Part shown: one piece after another, positions 1 through 8,079 of the stretch | Layout of the letters: the number at the start of each line of letters is the position of its first letter | Numbering within the stretch: the first letter of the stretch is position 1 | From: Bacillus pseudomycoides DSM 12442 | GTDB lineage: Bacteria > Bacillota > Bacilli > Bacillales > Bacillaceae_G | Assembly (NCBI RefSeq): GCF_000161455.1 | Contig: NZ_CM000745.1 | Coordinates: 230,972 to 294,971, forward strand | DNA length: 64,000 nt | Direction of reading: 5' to 3' | The notes under the pieces: model-generated | What the model was told of the DNA's origin: nothing | What the model saw: only the letters and a program-made list of their open reading frames with translations | The model's database searches: none | Program-made: the position numbers and the translations under genes

Positions 1-108
1 GGGGAAACCGCCCATGCCCATACCGGGGAAACCGCCCATGCCCATACCGGGGAAACCGCCCATGCCCATACCAGAGAAACCACCCATACCCATACCAGGG
101 AAACCTAT
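1..108. repeat. 24-bp in-frame tandem repeat
   Basis: Three identical 24-bp units (1-24, 25-48, 49-72) are followed by a diverged unit (73-96) and a partial one. They encode the GMGMGGFP repeats of the minus-strand gene. The array may continue beyond the left edge. Confidence 0.9.
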
Positions 109-132
109 AATACGTTGAGAATCTAATGTCAT
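1..132 (-). CDS. Gly/Met-rich octapeptide-repeat protein (N-terminal part, runs off left edge)
   Basis: The reverse strand reads ATG at 132 and then MTLDSQRIIGFPG followed by tandem octapeptides of the form GMGMGGFP. The reading frame is open to the window edge, so only 44 residues are visible. An AGGTG ribosome binding site lies about five bases upstream of the ATG (138-142), which decides the start. The DNA behind the peptide repeat is a near-perfect 24-bp tandem repeat. I do not recognise the family. Low-complexity Gly/Met proteins of this sort occur among Bacillus surface, spore and secreted peptides, but the sequence alone does not show which this is. Repeat number is likely to vary between strains because the units at 1-72 are identical. 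Confidence 0.7.
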   Translation of the reverse strand, partial: MTLDSQRIIGFPGMGMGGFSGMGMGGFPGMGMGGFPGMGMGGFP

Positions 133-209
133 GTTTTCACCTACTTTTTATAAATTCATATTCTTTTACATGCTATGCTTAAAGAGAATAAAAGAGCTTA
201 TTCTCCTTT

Positions 210-348
210 TAAATTAGGCAAACTAGCTACTGAAACCGCCCGTTATGTGAACTAAGGAAGGCTAGTATGAAAAGAATTAAAAGCTTATGCTATTGACCTT
301 GATGAATATTATGAGATTGTAGTCAGCTATAATAAAGAAAAGAGATAA
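210..348 (+). pseudogene. Possible decayed gene remnant
   Basis: The 570-base stretch 133-701 has no intact gene. Within it, short open stretches in different plus-strand frames look protein-like: KLGKLATETARYVN ending at a stop near 252, then ELKAYAIDLDEYYEIVV and a lysine-rich tail ending at 348. The two pieces are separated by stops and a frame change, as expected for a broken gene. I cannot name the family, and chance open frames cannot be excluded. The rest of the stretch is AT-rich with no visible gene. Confidence 0.25.
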
Positions 349-641
349 AGAAATGGCCTGAATGTATACTGTTGTTGTTGTTGAGAATATCAGTAAAATT
401 GAGATGAGGTCAGTGTTTATTAGGATAGGAATATAAAAAAATATAATGAATTTTACATTCGAAAAAGGGAAAGAATCCTAAATGTTTAGGTTGTTTTTTA
501 ATAATCGTATAAGTGGAAAGTTTTTATTTTTTTAAGTCTGTTTCTCGTATTATTGTTGTATCTGTTATAAAGCCTGTATTCCATAATCAGTGTTATATGG
601 AAATCATAAAGTTTATTGGTGATTTTATTTTTAATAATTAG

Positions 642-671
642 AAAAAGCAACTAAATTTAGTTGCTTTTTTT
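642..671. terminator. Bidirectional intrinsic terminator
   Basis: AAAAAGCAACTAAA pairs with TTTAGTTGCTTTTT and is flanked by A and T runs. It lies just downstream of the minus-strand SPFH/RHH pair and could also stop plus-strand transcripts. Confidence 0.7.
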
Positions 672-701
672 GTGTAGGAAAGAGAACCACTGAATATAAA
701 C

Positions 702-866
702 TTAAGACTCTTTCTCTTTTTTTAGTTTTCCTTTTTGCTTTGCCATTTCTCGAAGTAAATACTCGATGTGAGCGTTAACGCTACGAAATTCATCATTTGC
801 CCATTTTTCGATGACTGCGTGTAATTCAGGATCAATACGTAATGGAAAGCTTTTCTTTTTGGCCAT
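702..866 (-). CDS. Small ribbon-helix-helix (Arc/MetJ-type) DNA-binding protein
   Basis: A 54-residue protein beginning MAKKKSFPLRIDPELHAVIE. Residues 6-12 form the short strand and residues 13-42 the two helices typical of Arc/HicB-antitoxin-type RHH proteins; the tail is Lys/Glu-rich. The start follows a weak AGGT site. The gene begins 15 bases after the stop of the SPFH gene on the same strand, so the two are probably co-transcribed and end at the hairpin at 642-671. RHH proteins bind DNA as dimers and often repress their own operon. A toxin partner is not obvious here, so a plain regulator is more likely than an antitoxin. Confidence 0.8.
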   Translation of the reverse strand: MAKKKSFPLRIDPELHAVIEKWANDEFRSVNAHIEYLLREMAKQKGKLKKEKES

Positions 867-881
867 AATTACCTACAACCT

Positions 882-1727
882 TTAATATAGACTTCCTGTG
901 TTAATCACTGGCTGTGCACCTTTATCTGAAACGATGGCAACCAATAAGTTGTTAACCATGTTCGCTTTACGCTCGTCATCTAAATCGAGTACGCCTTCTT
1001 CATCTAACATATGAATGGAATCTTTCGCCATTTTTACAGCACCTTCGACAATCTCTTTTCGTGCTGCTAAAACAGCTTTCGCTTGTTGACGCTGAAGCAT
1101 TGCATGAGCAATTTCTGTTGCATAAGCTAAATGTGTTAAACGAGTTTCTAGTACCTCTACACCAGCAATATCTAAGCGGGCTTCTAATTCACGTCTTAGT
1201 TCCTCAGAGATTTCTTCGGCATTTCCACGTAGTGTGATGCAATTGTCATCTTGAAAATTATCATACGGATATTTCGTTGCAACATGGCGAATTGCTGTTT
1301 CGCTTTGAATTTCTACGAATTCATCATAATGTTCAACCCCAAAAATCGCTTTTGCTGAATCGACAACTTTATAAACGACAACAGCTGCAATTTCAATCGG
1401 GTTCCCATCTACATCATTTACCTTTAGTTTTTTACTATTAAAGTTTTCAACGCGAAGAGAAACAGTTTGACGAAGTGCGAATGGAATTGTTAAAAATAAT
1501 CCATTTTGACGGATTGTTCCTAAATAGTTCCCAAAAAACGTAATTACTTTTGCTTGATTTGGTTGGACAATCCCAATACCGGTGGCAAGAATAGCAGCTA
1601 AAATTAGACAAAGTACAGCTACTACAAATATTTCTTGTACGAGGCAAAATACACCGATACCGGCTAAAGCTAAAAGACCAATAATACCTAGAAAACCATT
1701 TACATAAAACACTTGTTTTTCTCTCAT
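882..1727 (-). CDS. SPFH/Band 7 (prohibitin-like) membrane protein
   Basis: A 281-residue protein starting MREKQVFYVNGFLG. The start at 1727 is set by a strong AAGGAGG site; the longer frame to 1763 has none. Two hydrophobic segments (about residues 8-28 and 30-50) anchor it, followed by an SPFH domain (about 55-220, with the features NPIEIAAVVVYKV and LDIAGVEVLETRLTHLAYA) and a helical C-terminus rich in Ala/Glu. SPFH proteins oligomerise at the membrane, in flotillin-like microdomains or as protease scaffolds. It heads a two-gene transcript with the RHH protein. Length and architecture match the widespread Firmicute SPFH proteins lacking a NfeD partner. The specific function is unknown. Confidence 0.9.
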   Translation of the reverse strand: MREKQVFYVNGFLGIIGLLALAGIGVFCLVQEIFVVAVLCLILAAILATGIGIVQPNQAKVITFFGNYLGTIRQNGLFLTIPFALRQTVSLRVENFNSKKLKVNDVDGNPIEIAAVVVYKVVDSAKAIFGVEHYDEFVEIQSETAIRHVATKYPYDNFQDDNCITLRGNAEEISEELRRELEARLDIAGVEVLETRLTHLAYATEIAHAMLQRQQAKAVLAARKEIVEGAVKMAKDSIHMLDEEGVLDLDDERKANMVNNLLVAIVSDKGAQPVINTGSLY

Positions 1728-1896
1728 ACTAATCGCCTCCTTCTGATATAAAAATGATATCACTTTTATATCATCGAATGCAAGGGAGGAAAATCTTATT
1801 TTCTGAAAATAATAAAAATCTTTCTTAGAAGAGTGGGAAATTAGTTTTTTAGGTGTGCGGCGCGATACATCTCAAATTAATATATAGCTACAGTTA

Positions 1897-2054
1897 TTTA
1901 TCCCGCATTAACGGGCAGTAAGACCTCCACCTCAGAATCCAGTAAAAGCAAAGAGATTAGATGGGGGTCGGGCTGCCCGTAAAAGCTCGATTGGTACGGG
2001 CTAATAATCAGTGGGGGATGAAGAAAACCTCCACTGATTAAAGTTTCACTTTAT
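1897..2054 (+). repeat. bcr1 repeat element, copy 1
   Basis: A 158-bp element bounded by TTTAT at 1897-1901 and 2050-2054. It contains the typical bcr1 blocks: TCCCGCATTAACGGGCAGTA at the left, a CTGCCCGTAAAAGC-type core, and CACTGATTAAAGTTTCACTT at the right. bcr1 is a B. cereus-group repeat with mobile-element features and TTTAT duplications. It directly abuts the broken DUF6241 gene. Confidence 0.9.
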
Positions 2055-2371
2055 TAAATTCTGAGGGTGTTGTAATTGATTCAATGCACAAAATGACTCA
2101 TCAAAAAGTATTAGCCTCCGAAAGGCGAGGATTTATTGAAATGAATTCGAAGAACATTAAAAAAGGTGCGAGAACTGGTTGAAAAAAGCGATCTTCTGCA
2201 ATACAAGCCACAATACGTTGAAATCTTAGATAGATGGGAGAAAGGTGATTTCACTCAAGCGGTTGAGGAGCATAATTTTTTTGGGAAATACAAGGCGGTA
2301 ACACTGGTAAAGCCTACAAATTAACAAATCCAGAGCAAGAGAAAGAATTCATTCAAACACAAGGAAAGTAA
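2055..2371 (+). pseudogene. Frameshifted DUF6241-type protein remnant
   Basis: Three successive frames encode one continuous family-like C-terminus: EGVVIDSMHKMTHQKVLASE, then (shifted at the A-run near 2160) VRELVEKSDLLQYKPQYVEI and RWEKGDFTQAVEEHN, then (shifted at the T-run near 2280) WEIQGGNTGKAYKLTNPEQE ending at 2371. This matches my memory of the DUF6241 family in Bacillus. Two frameshifts in homopolymers, plus loss of everything upstream of the bcr1 copy, make it a pseudogene. The 5' part is not found on the other side of bcr1, so insertion alone does not explain the damage. Confidence 0.65.
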
Positions 2372-2397
2372 AGAGCGAAAAAATCCGCTCTTTTTTT
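2372..2397 (+). terminator. Intrinsic terminator
   Basis: AGAGCG pairs with CGCTCT, followed by seven T. It immediately follows the stop of the DUF6241 pseudogene and was presumably its terminator. Confidence 0.8.
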
Positions 2398-2462
2398 AGT
2401 GGAATCTCTTAGGGGAAATAAAACAAAAAGAACATTAGTTCTGTTTTGTGATAAAATAAAGA

Positions 2463-2494
2463 AGACTTAGCCGCCCACTGCAGCAGCCAAGTCT
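2463..2494 (-). terminator. Intrinsic terminator of the DUF2892 gene
   Basis: On the minus strand GACTTGGCTGC pairs with GCGGCTAAGTC, using two G-U pairs, followed by a T-rich tract. It lies 33 bases past the stop at 2527. Confidence 0.65.
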
Positions 2495-2526
2495 CTTTGA
2501 GAGCATCTTGCATCGTGACAAATGAT

Positions 2527-2907
2527 TCAAAGCGGTTTCGCCAGGATTGCTTCTTCAATCGCTGACTCAATCTCTTTGTCAGAAGCATCATAACTTCCTT
2601 TTGATCCTGGTTTGTCAGGACTGGAAGTGTGACTTACTTCTTCTTGTTTAGCATGTCCTTTTTTATTAAAATCCATGCTAGGTATTTTTAAGGCACCCAT
2701 GTTTATATATTTTCCAAATTTACATGCTTCAGTAATAGGACAGAAACGCAAGATTCCTTCTGCAATTTTCATTGCACCAAGCCACAGCAAAACCTTTGAC
2801 CAAGTGCACCATGGTTTACGTGTGAGTTTAGCTGTGCTGCAACTTAGTACAACTAAACCGAGTGTAATTCGGATTAGAGCATTCATTATGCCGATGTTTT
2901 GCTTCAT
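2527..2907 (-). CDS. DUF2892 (YgaP-type) small membrane protein
   Basis: A 126-residue protein starting MKQNIGIMNALIRITLG. The ATG at 2907 lies 11 bases after an AAGGAG site; a TTG one codon upstream is possible. The N-terminal half (residues 1-70) matches DUF2892 inner-membrane proteins, with two hydrophobic segments around residues 9-25 and 38-55 and the conserved CPITEACKFGKY region. The C-terminal half is polar and Glu/Lys-rich. DUF2892 domains often occur next to rhodanese domains in sulfur metabolism, but none is here. It is a single gene with its own terminator, divergent from pcrB. Confidence 0.8.
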   Translation of the reverse strand: MKQNIGIMNALIRITLGLVVLSCSTAKLTRKPWCTWSKVLLWLGAMKIAEGILRFCPITEACKFGKYINMGALKIPSMDFNKKGHAKQEEVSHTSSPDKPGSKGSYDASDKEIESAIEEAILAKPL

Positions 2908-3105
2908 CAAAGAAAACACTCCTTCTTCATCAGCTTAGAAATAGCAAACACTATTTCAGTTGTTATTATCCCACGTAAGTTTCGCGATATGTAATCCAAC
3001 ATTTGACGGTGAAAAAGATGTTGGATTGGACGTGTGTATAGGTGTCTTTTTTTGTTATAATGTAAGAATGCATAAAGAGGACTAGACAAAAGAAAGGGTG
3101 TTTTC

Positions 3106-3795
3106 ATGTACGATATTTCACAGTGGAAACATGTATTTAAGCTTGATCCGAATAAGGAATTAAGCGATGAACATTTAGAAATGATTTGTGAATCTGGAAC
3201 AGACGCAGTGATTGTAGGCGGAAGTGACGGGGTAACAATTGATAATGTATTACACATGCTAGTAAGCATTCGTAGATATGCAGTTCCTTGTGTGTTAGAG
3301 GTTTCTGATCTTGAAGCTCTTACACCAGGGTTTGATTTTTATTACATTCCAAGTGTTTTAAACAGCTCAAAAGTGGAATGGATAACGGGAATTCATCATG
3401 AGGCATTGAAAGAATTCGGGGATATTATGAACTGGGATGAAATTTTCATGGAAGGATATTGTGTTTTAAATCCAGAAGCAAAAGTAGCTCAGCTTACAGA
3501 GGCGAAATGTGATTTAACAGAAGATGATGTGATTGCATATGCACGTATGGCAGACAAGCTTCTGAAGTTGCCGATTTTTTACTTAGAATATAGTGGTACT
3601 TACGGAGATATTGAACTCGTTAAAAATGTAAAAGCAGAATTACAACAAGCAAAGTTGTATTACGGCGGTGGAATTTCAAGTGCGAAAGAAGCAAAAGAAA
3701 TGGCACAGTACGCTGATACAGTCGTTGTAGGAAATGTAATTTATGATGATATAAAGGCAGCTTTACAAACAGTAAAAGCTGTAAAAGGAGAGTAG
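3106..3795 (+). CDS. pcrB: Heptaprenylglyceryl phosphate synthase PcrB
   Basis: A 229-residue TIM-barrel protein of the GGGP-synthase family. In Bacillus it joins heptaprenyl diphosphate to sn-glycerol-1-phosphate to make an archaeal-type ether lipid. Phosphate-binding and substrate motifs are visible: AVIVGGSDGV (about 33-42), FYLEYSGTYGD (about 155-165) and LYYGGGISS (about 184-192). The ATG at 3106 follows AAAGGGTGTTTTC. A TATAAT box lies at 3056-3061. The stop at 3795 directly abuts the pcrA start, so pcrB heads the pcrB-pcrA-ligA-camS operon, the conserved order across Bacillus. Confidence 0.95.
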   Translation: MYDISQWKHVFKLDPNKELSDEHLEMICESGTDAVIVGGSDGVTIDNVLHMLVSIRRYAVPCVLEVSDLEALTPGFDFYYIPSVLNSSKVEWITGIHHEALKEFGDIMNWDEIFMEGYCVLNPEAKVAQLTEAKCDLTEDDVIAYARMADKLLKLPIFYLEYSGTYGDIELVKNVKAELQQAKLYYGGGISSAKEAKEMAQYADTVVVGNVIYDDIKAALQTVKAVKGE

Positions 3796-6039
3796 GTGCA
3801 GGCACATATGAGTATAACTGATAAATTATTAAATGGTTTAAATCCTCAGCAACAAAAGGCAGTGCAAACAACAAACGGACCACTTCTATTAATGGCAGGT
3901 GCTGGTAGTGGTAAGACGCGTGTGCTAACACATCGCATCGCATACTTACTTGGTGAAAAAGGTGTAGCACCTTGGAATGTATTAGCAATTACTTTTACAA
4001 ATAAAGCGGCTCGTGAAATGCGTGAACGTATCGATAAGCTTGTTGGCCCGGAAGCGGAAGATATTTGGATTTCTACGTTCCACTCAATGTGCGTACGTAT
4101 TTTACGACGTGACATTGATCGTATCGGAATTAATCGTAACTTTACGATTTTAGATGCAAGTGATCAACTTACGGTTGTAAAAAAGATTATGAAAGAGCGT
4201 AATATTGATCCGAAAAAATTCGATCCACGTTCTATTTTATCTGGTATTAGTAATGCAAAGAATGAATTGTTATCTGCTGATAAATATGCAAAGCAAATTT
4301 CAATTGCGGATCCATTTGAAAAATTAACAAGCGATGTATATACAGAATATCAAAAACGTCTTTTGAAAAATAACTCATTAGATTTTGATGATTTAATTAT
4401 GACGACGATCCATTTATTTGAACGTGTTCCAGAAGTATTGGAATTCTATCAGCGTAAGTTCCAATATATTCATGTGGATGAGTACCAAGATACGAATAGA
4501 GCCCAATACATTCTTGTAAATAAATTAGCTGCTCGCTTTAAAAACCTTTGTGTTGTTGGTGATTCTGACCAGTCCATTTATCGTTGGCGTGGGGCGGACA
4601 TTTCTAACATTTTGTCATTTGAAAAAGACTACGAAAATGCACAGGTTATCTTGTTAGAGCAAAACTACCGTTCATCACAAAATATTTTAAATGCGGCTAA
4701 TGCTGTAATTGAAAATAATTCAAATCGTAAACCGAAAAAATTATGGACAGACAATCAAATTGGAAGTAAGATTTCGTATTACCGTGCTGCAACGGAAAAG
4801 GATGAAGCATATTTTGTTGCAAAAAAAATTCGCGATGAAATTCAAATGGGAAATCGAAAATATACAGATTTTGCGGTTCTGTATCGTACGAACGCCCAGT
4901 CTCGTATGGTCGAGGAGATTTTCTTAAAGTCTAATATTCCATATAAAATTGTCGGCGGCATTAAGTTCTATGATCGTAAAGAGATTAAAGATATTTTGGC
5001 ATACTTACGTTTAATTGCAAATCCAGATGATGAGATTAGCTTCGCACGTATTATTAACATGCCGAAGCGAGGAATCGGTGCCACGTCTATCGATAAAATT
5101 ATTAACTACGGCGTGCAAAATGGGATTTCATTAACGGCTGTAATGGATGAAATTGAACATGTCGGAGTAAGTGCAAAAATCACAAAAGCAGTAAAAGAAT
5201 TTGCAAGTCAATTACACAACTGGGTAAACATGCAAGAATACTTATCTGTTACAGAACTAGTAGAAGAAGTGATTGAGAAAACGGGTTACCGCGATATGCT
5301 AAAGAATGAACGTTCTTTAGAAGCAGAAGGACGACTTGAAAACTTAGATGAGTTTTTATCTGTTACACAGACATTTGAATCGCAAAGTGAAGATAAGAGT
5401 CTTGTTGCTTTCTTAACAGATTTGGCACTTGTAGCAGATATTGATCGCGTGGATGAGGATCCAGCTGCGGGTGAAGAAGTTATTTTAATGACGATGCACT
5501 CGGCAAAGGGACTTGAATTCCCAGTTGTCTTTATTATTGGACTAGAAGAAGGAGTGTTCCCGCATACTCGCTCTCTTATGGAAGAAGATGAAATGCAAGA
5601 GGAACGCCGTCTTGCTTATGTAGGTATTACTCGTGCGGAAGAAGAGTTATATTTATCAAATGCCCAAATGCGTACGTTATTCGGTAGAACAAATATGAAT
5701 GCAGCATCTCGATTTATTTCAGAAATTCCTACGGAGTTGCTAGAACCATTAAATGAAACAGCGCCAAAGCGTGAGACATTTAGTGCAAAAGGAAGATCGG
5801 CTGGGGCAACAACGACAACACGTTCCCGCTCTGCATTTGTGCGTCCAACTGTGAAAACGACAGGAGGAGAGCAAATTGGCTGGGCTGTAGGTGATAAAGC
5901 GTCCCATCAAAAATGGGGTGTTGGTACAGTTGTAAGTGTGAAAGGTGAAGGAGATGCAAAAGAATTAGATATTGCATTTCCAAGTCCAATTGGCATTAAA
6001 CGCTTATTAGCAAAATTTGCACCTGTAACGAAACAATAG
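3796..6039 (+). CDS. pcrA: ATP-dependent DNA helicase PcrA
   Basis: A 747-residue UvrD/Rep-type SF1A 3'-5' helicase for repair and replication-conflict resolution. Walker A AGAGSGKTR lies at about 34-42, the UvrD motif TFHSMC at about 94, Walker B VDEYQDTN at about 228-235, motif QSIYRWRGAD at about 258, and motif MTMHSAKGLEFP at about 563. The C-terminal tail holds the Tudor-like RNA-polymerase-binding module (WAVGDKASHQKWGVGTV, near 690). The GTG at 3796 has AAAGGAG five bases upstream and abuts pcrB. The ATG at 3808, with an AGGTG site, is a real alternative giving MSITDKLL. Confidence 0.95.
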   Translation: MQAHMSITDKLLNGLNPQQQKAVQTTNGPLLLMAGAGSGKTRVLTHRIAYLLGEKGVAPWNVLAITFTNKAAREMRERIDKLVGPEAEDIWISTFHSMCVRILRRDIDRIGINRNFTILDASDQLTVVKKIMKERNIDPKKFDPRSILSGISNAKNELLSADKYAKQISIADPFEKLTSDVYTEYQKRLLKNNSLDFDDLIMTTIHLFERVPEVLEFYQRKFQYIHVDEYQDTNRAQYILVNKLAARFKNLCVVGDSDQSIYRWRGADISNILSFEKDYENAQVILLEQNYRSSQNILNAANAVIENNSNRKPKKLWTDNQIGSKISYYRAATEKDEAYFVAKKIRDEIQMGNRKYTDFAVLYRTNAQSRMVEEIFLKSNIPYKIVGGIKFYDRKEIKDILAYLRLIANPDDEISFARIINMPKRGIGATSIDKIINYGVQNGISLTAVMDEIEHVGVSAKITKAVKEFASQLHNWVNMQEYLSVTELVEEVIEKTGYRDMLKNERSLEAEGRLENLDEFLSVTQTFESQSEDKSLVAFLTDLALVADIDRVDEDPAAGEEVILMTMHSAKGLEFPVVFIIGLEEGVFPHTRSLMEEDEMQEERRLAYVGITRAEEELYLSNAQMRTLFGRTNMNAASRFISEIPTELLEPLNETAPKRETFSAKGRSAGATTTTRSRSAFVRPTVKTTGGEQIGWAVGDKASHQKWGVGTVVSVKGEGDAKELDIAFPSPIGIKRLLAKFAPVTKQ

Positions 6040-6053
6040 AAAGGAGTAAGGAT

Positions 6054-8063
6054 ATGTCAAAAGAAGAGGCAAAGCAGCGTATAGAAGAACTTCGTGATAT
6101 GTTAAATGCATTCAACTATCAATATCACGTATTAGACAATCCTTCTGTTTCTGATGCGGAATACGACCGTGATATGCAGGAGCTTATAAAATTAGAAGCA
6201 GAGAACCCAGAATTTTTAATAGAAGATTCTCCCACCGTTCGAGTTGGGGGAGCAGTGCTTGATATATTTGAAAAAGTAACGCACAAATCGCCGATGTTAA
6301 GTTTAGGAAATGCCTTTAATGAAGGAGATTTACGTGATTTTGATCGCAGAGTACGTCAAGGAATTGATGATTCAAATGTAAGATATATATGTGAACTAAA
6401 AATTGACGGTCTTGCTGTTTCCCTTCATTATGAAAAAGGACGCTTCGTTCAAGGCGCAACACGTGGCGATGGCGTAACTGGTGAAGATATTACGCAAAAT
6501 TTAAAAACAATTAAAGCGATCCCTCTTCGTTTGAAAGAAGAAGTAACATTAGAAGCGCGCGGTGAAGCATATATGCCAAAGCGTTCATTTGTAAAATTAA
6601 ACGAAGAGAAAGAACAAAATGGCGAGGCAGTTTTTGCAAATCCACGTAATGCAGCAGCAGGATCACTTCGCCAGCTTGATCCAAAAATTGCTGCGAAGCG
6701 TAATTTGTCAATGTTTGTGTACGGCCTTGCTGATGTGAAAGAAAAGACGATTGCATCACATAGCGAATCATTAAACTTCTTAGGCGAGCTTGGGTTTAAA
6801 ACGAATCCAAATCGCCGCACATGTGAAACAATTGAAGATGTAATCGCTTATGTAGAAGAATGGCAGGAAAAGCGCCCGAATCTTAATTATGAGATTGATG
6901 GAATCGTAATTAAAGTAGATGATGTGGCCTTGCAAGATAGTTTAGGAACAACAGCAAAGAGTCCACGCTGGGCAATTGCTTATAAGTTTCCGGCAGAAGA
7001 AGTTGTAACGAGATTAACAGGTATTGAACTGAGCGTGGGACGCACAGGGGTTGTGACACCGACGGCAGAACTAGAGCCAGTTCGAGTGGCAGGAACAATT
7101 GTCCGCCGTGCATCTCTACATAACGAGGATCTAATTCGTGAAAAAGATATTCGAATTGGTGACTACGTTATTGTGAAAAAGGCTGGAGACATTATTCCAG
7201 AAGTAGTTAATGTTATTTTCGATAAACGTACTGGTGAAGAAGAAGAGTATCATATGCCAACGCATTGTCCGGCTTGTGACAGTGAACTGGTTCGTTTAGA
7301 AGAAGAGGTAGCTTTGCGTTGTATTAATCCAGCATGTCCAGCGCAAATTCGTGAAGGATTGATTCATTTTGTTTCAAGAAATGCAATGAATATTGATGGG
7401 CTTGGAGAGCGTGTTATTACACAGCTCTTTGAAGCAGATTATATTCGGACATTCGCAGATTTGTATCCATTAACGCAAGAGCAATTGTTACAATTAGAGC
7501 GTTTTGGTGAGAAATCAGCATCTAAATTAGTACAAGCAATTGAAACTTCTAAGGAAAATTCGTTGGAGCGTCTATTATTTGGACTTGGTATTCGTCATGT
7601 CGGTGCAAAAGCTGCTCGCACGTTAGCTGAGCATTTTGAAACGATGGATCATCTTGTGAAAGCAACAGAAGAAGAGTTAAAAGAGATTAATGAAATTGGC
7701 GAGAAAATGGCCCAATCAATTGTAACGTACTTTGATAATGAAGACGTGTTAGAATTATTACAACAATTTAAAGAGTACGGTGTTAACATGACCTACAAAG
7801 GCATAAAACGTGCTGATTTACAAAATATTGCATCTTACTTCGCTGGAAAAACAATCGTTCTAACAGGGAAACTAGAAGTTATGGGGCGTAGCGAAGCGAA
7901 GAAAAAGATTGAAGAGCTAGGTGGAAAAGTAACAGGTAGTGTAAGTAAAAGTACTGATTTAGTCGTTGCTGGTGAAGCGGCAGGGTCAAAATTAGCACAA
8001 GCAGAGAAACATAATATTGAGGTTTGGAATGAAGAGAGGTTCTTACAAGAGCTGAATAAGTAA
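6054..8063 (+). CDS. ligA: NAD-dependent DNA ligase LigA
   Basis: A 669-residue bacterial DNA ligase. The adenylated lysine is in ELKIDGLAVS (about residue 115), and NAD-binding Ia-domain residues (YQYHVLD, SDAEYD) are at 22-40. An OB fold follows, then a four-cysteine zinc finger (CPACDSE ... CINPACP, about 405-430), helix-hairpin-helix repeats (about 470-570) and a C-terminal BRCT domain (about 590-669, GKTIVLTGKLE). Length is typical. An AAAGGAG site precedes the ATG. It lies 14 bases after pcrA and 16 before camS. The role is sealing Okazaki fragments and repair nicks. Confidence 0.97.
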   Translation: MSKEEAKQRIEELRDMLNAFNYQYHVLDNPSVSDAEYDRDMQELIKLEAENPEFLIEDSPTVRVGGAVLDIFEKVTHKSPMLSLGNAFNEGDLRDFDRRVRQGIDDSNVRYICELKIDGLAVSLHYEKGRFVQGATRGDGVTGEDITQNLKTIKAIPLRLKEEVTLEARGEAYMPKRSFVKLNEEKEQNGEAVFANPRNAAAGSLRQLDPKIAAKRNLSMFVYGLADVKEKTIASHSESLNFLGELGFKTNPNRRTCETIEDVIAYVEEWQEKRPNLNYEIDGIVIKVDDVALQDSLGTTAKSPRWAIAYKFPAEEVVTRLTGIELSVGRTGVVTPTAELEPVRVAGTIVRRASLHNEDLIREKDIRIGDYVIVKKAGDIIPEVVNVIFDKRTGEEEEYHMPTHCPACDSELVRLEEEVALRCINPACPAQIREGLIHFVSRNAMNIDGLGERVITQLFEADYIRTFADLYPLTQEQLLQLERFGEKSASKLVQAIETSKENSLERLLFGLGIRHVGAKAARTLAEHFETMDHLVKATEEELKEINEIGEKMAQSIVTYFDNEDVLELLQQFKEYGVNMTYKGIKRADLQNIASYFAGKTIVLTGKLEVMGRSEAKKKIEELGGKVTGSVSKSTDLVVAGEAAGSKLAQAEKHNIEVWNEERFLQELNK

Positions 8064-8079
8064 GAGGTGCAAACTTACC

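Noticed and set aside
1..108. Direct repeats resembling a CRISPR array
   Set aside because: The 24-bp units are contiguous with no spacers and encode an in-frame peptide repeat, so this is a coding tandem repeat.
702..866. HicB-type antitoxin of a toxin-antitoxin pair
   Set aside because: No small toxin gene adjoins it. Its only close partner is the SPFH gene.
2409..2591. Minus-strand ORF continuing past the DUF2892 gene
   Set aside because: It runs in another frame across the terminator stem at 2463-2494 and overlaps the DUF2892 3' end, so it is probably chance.
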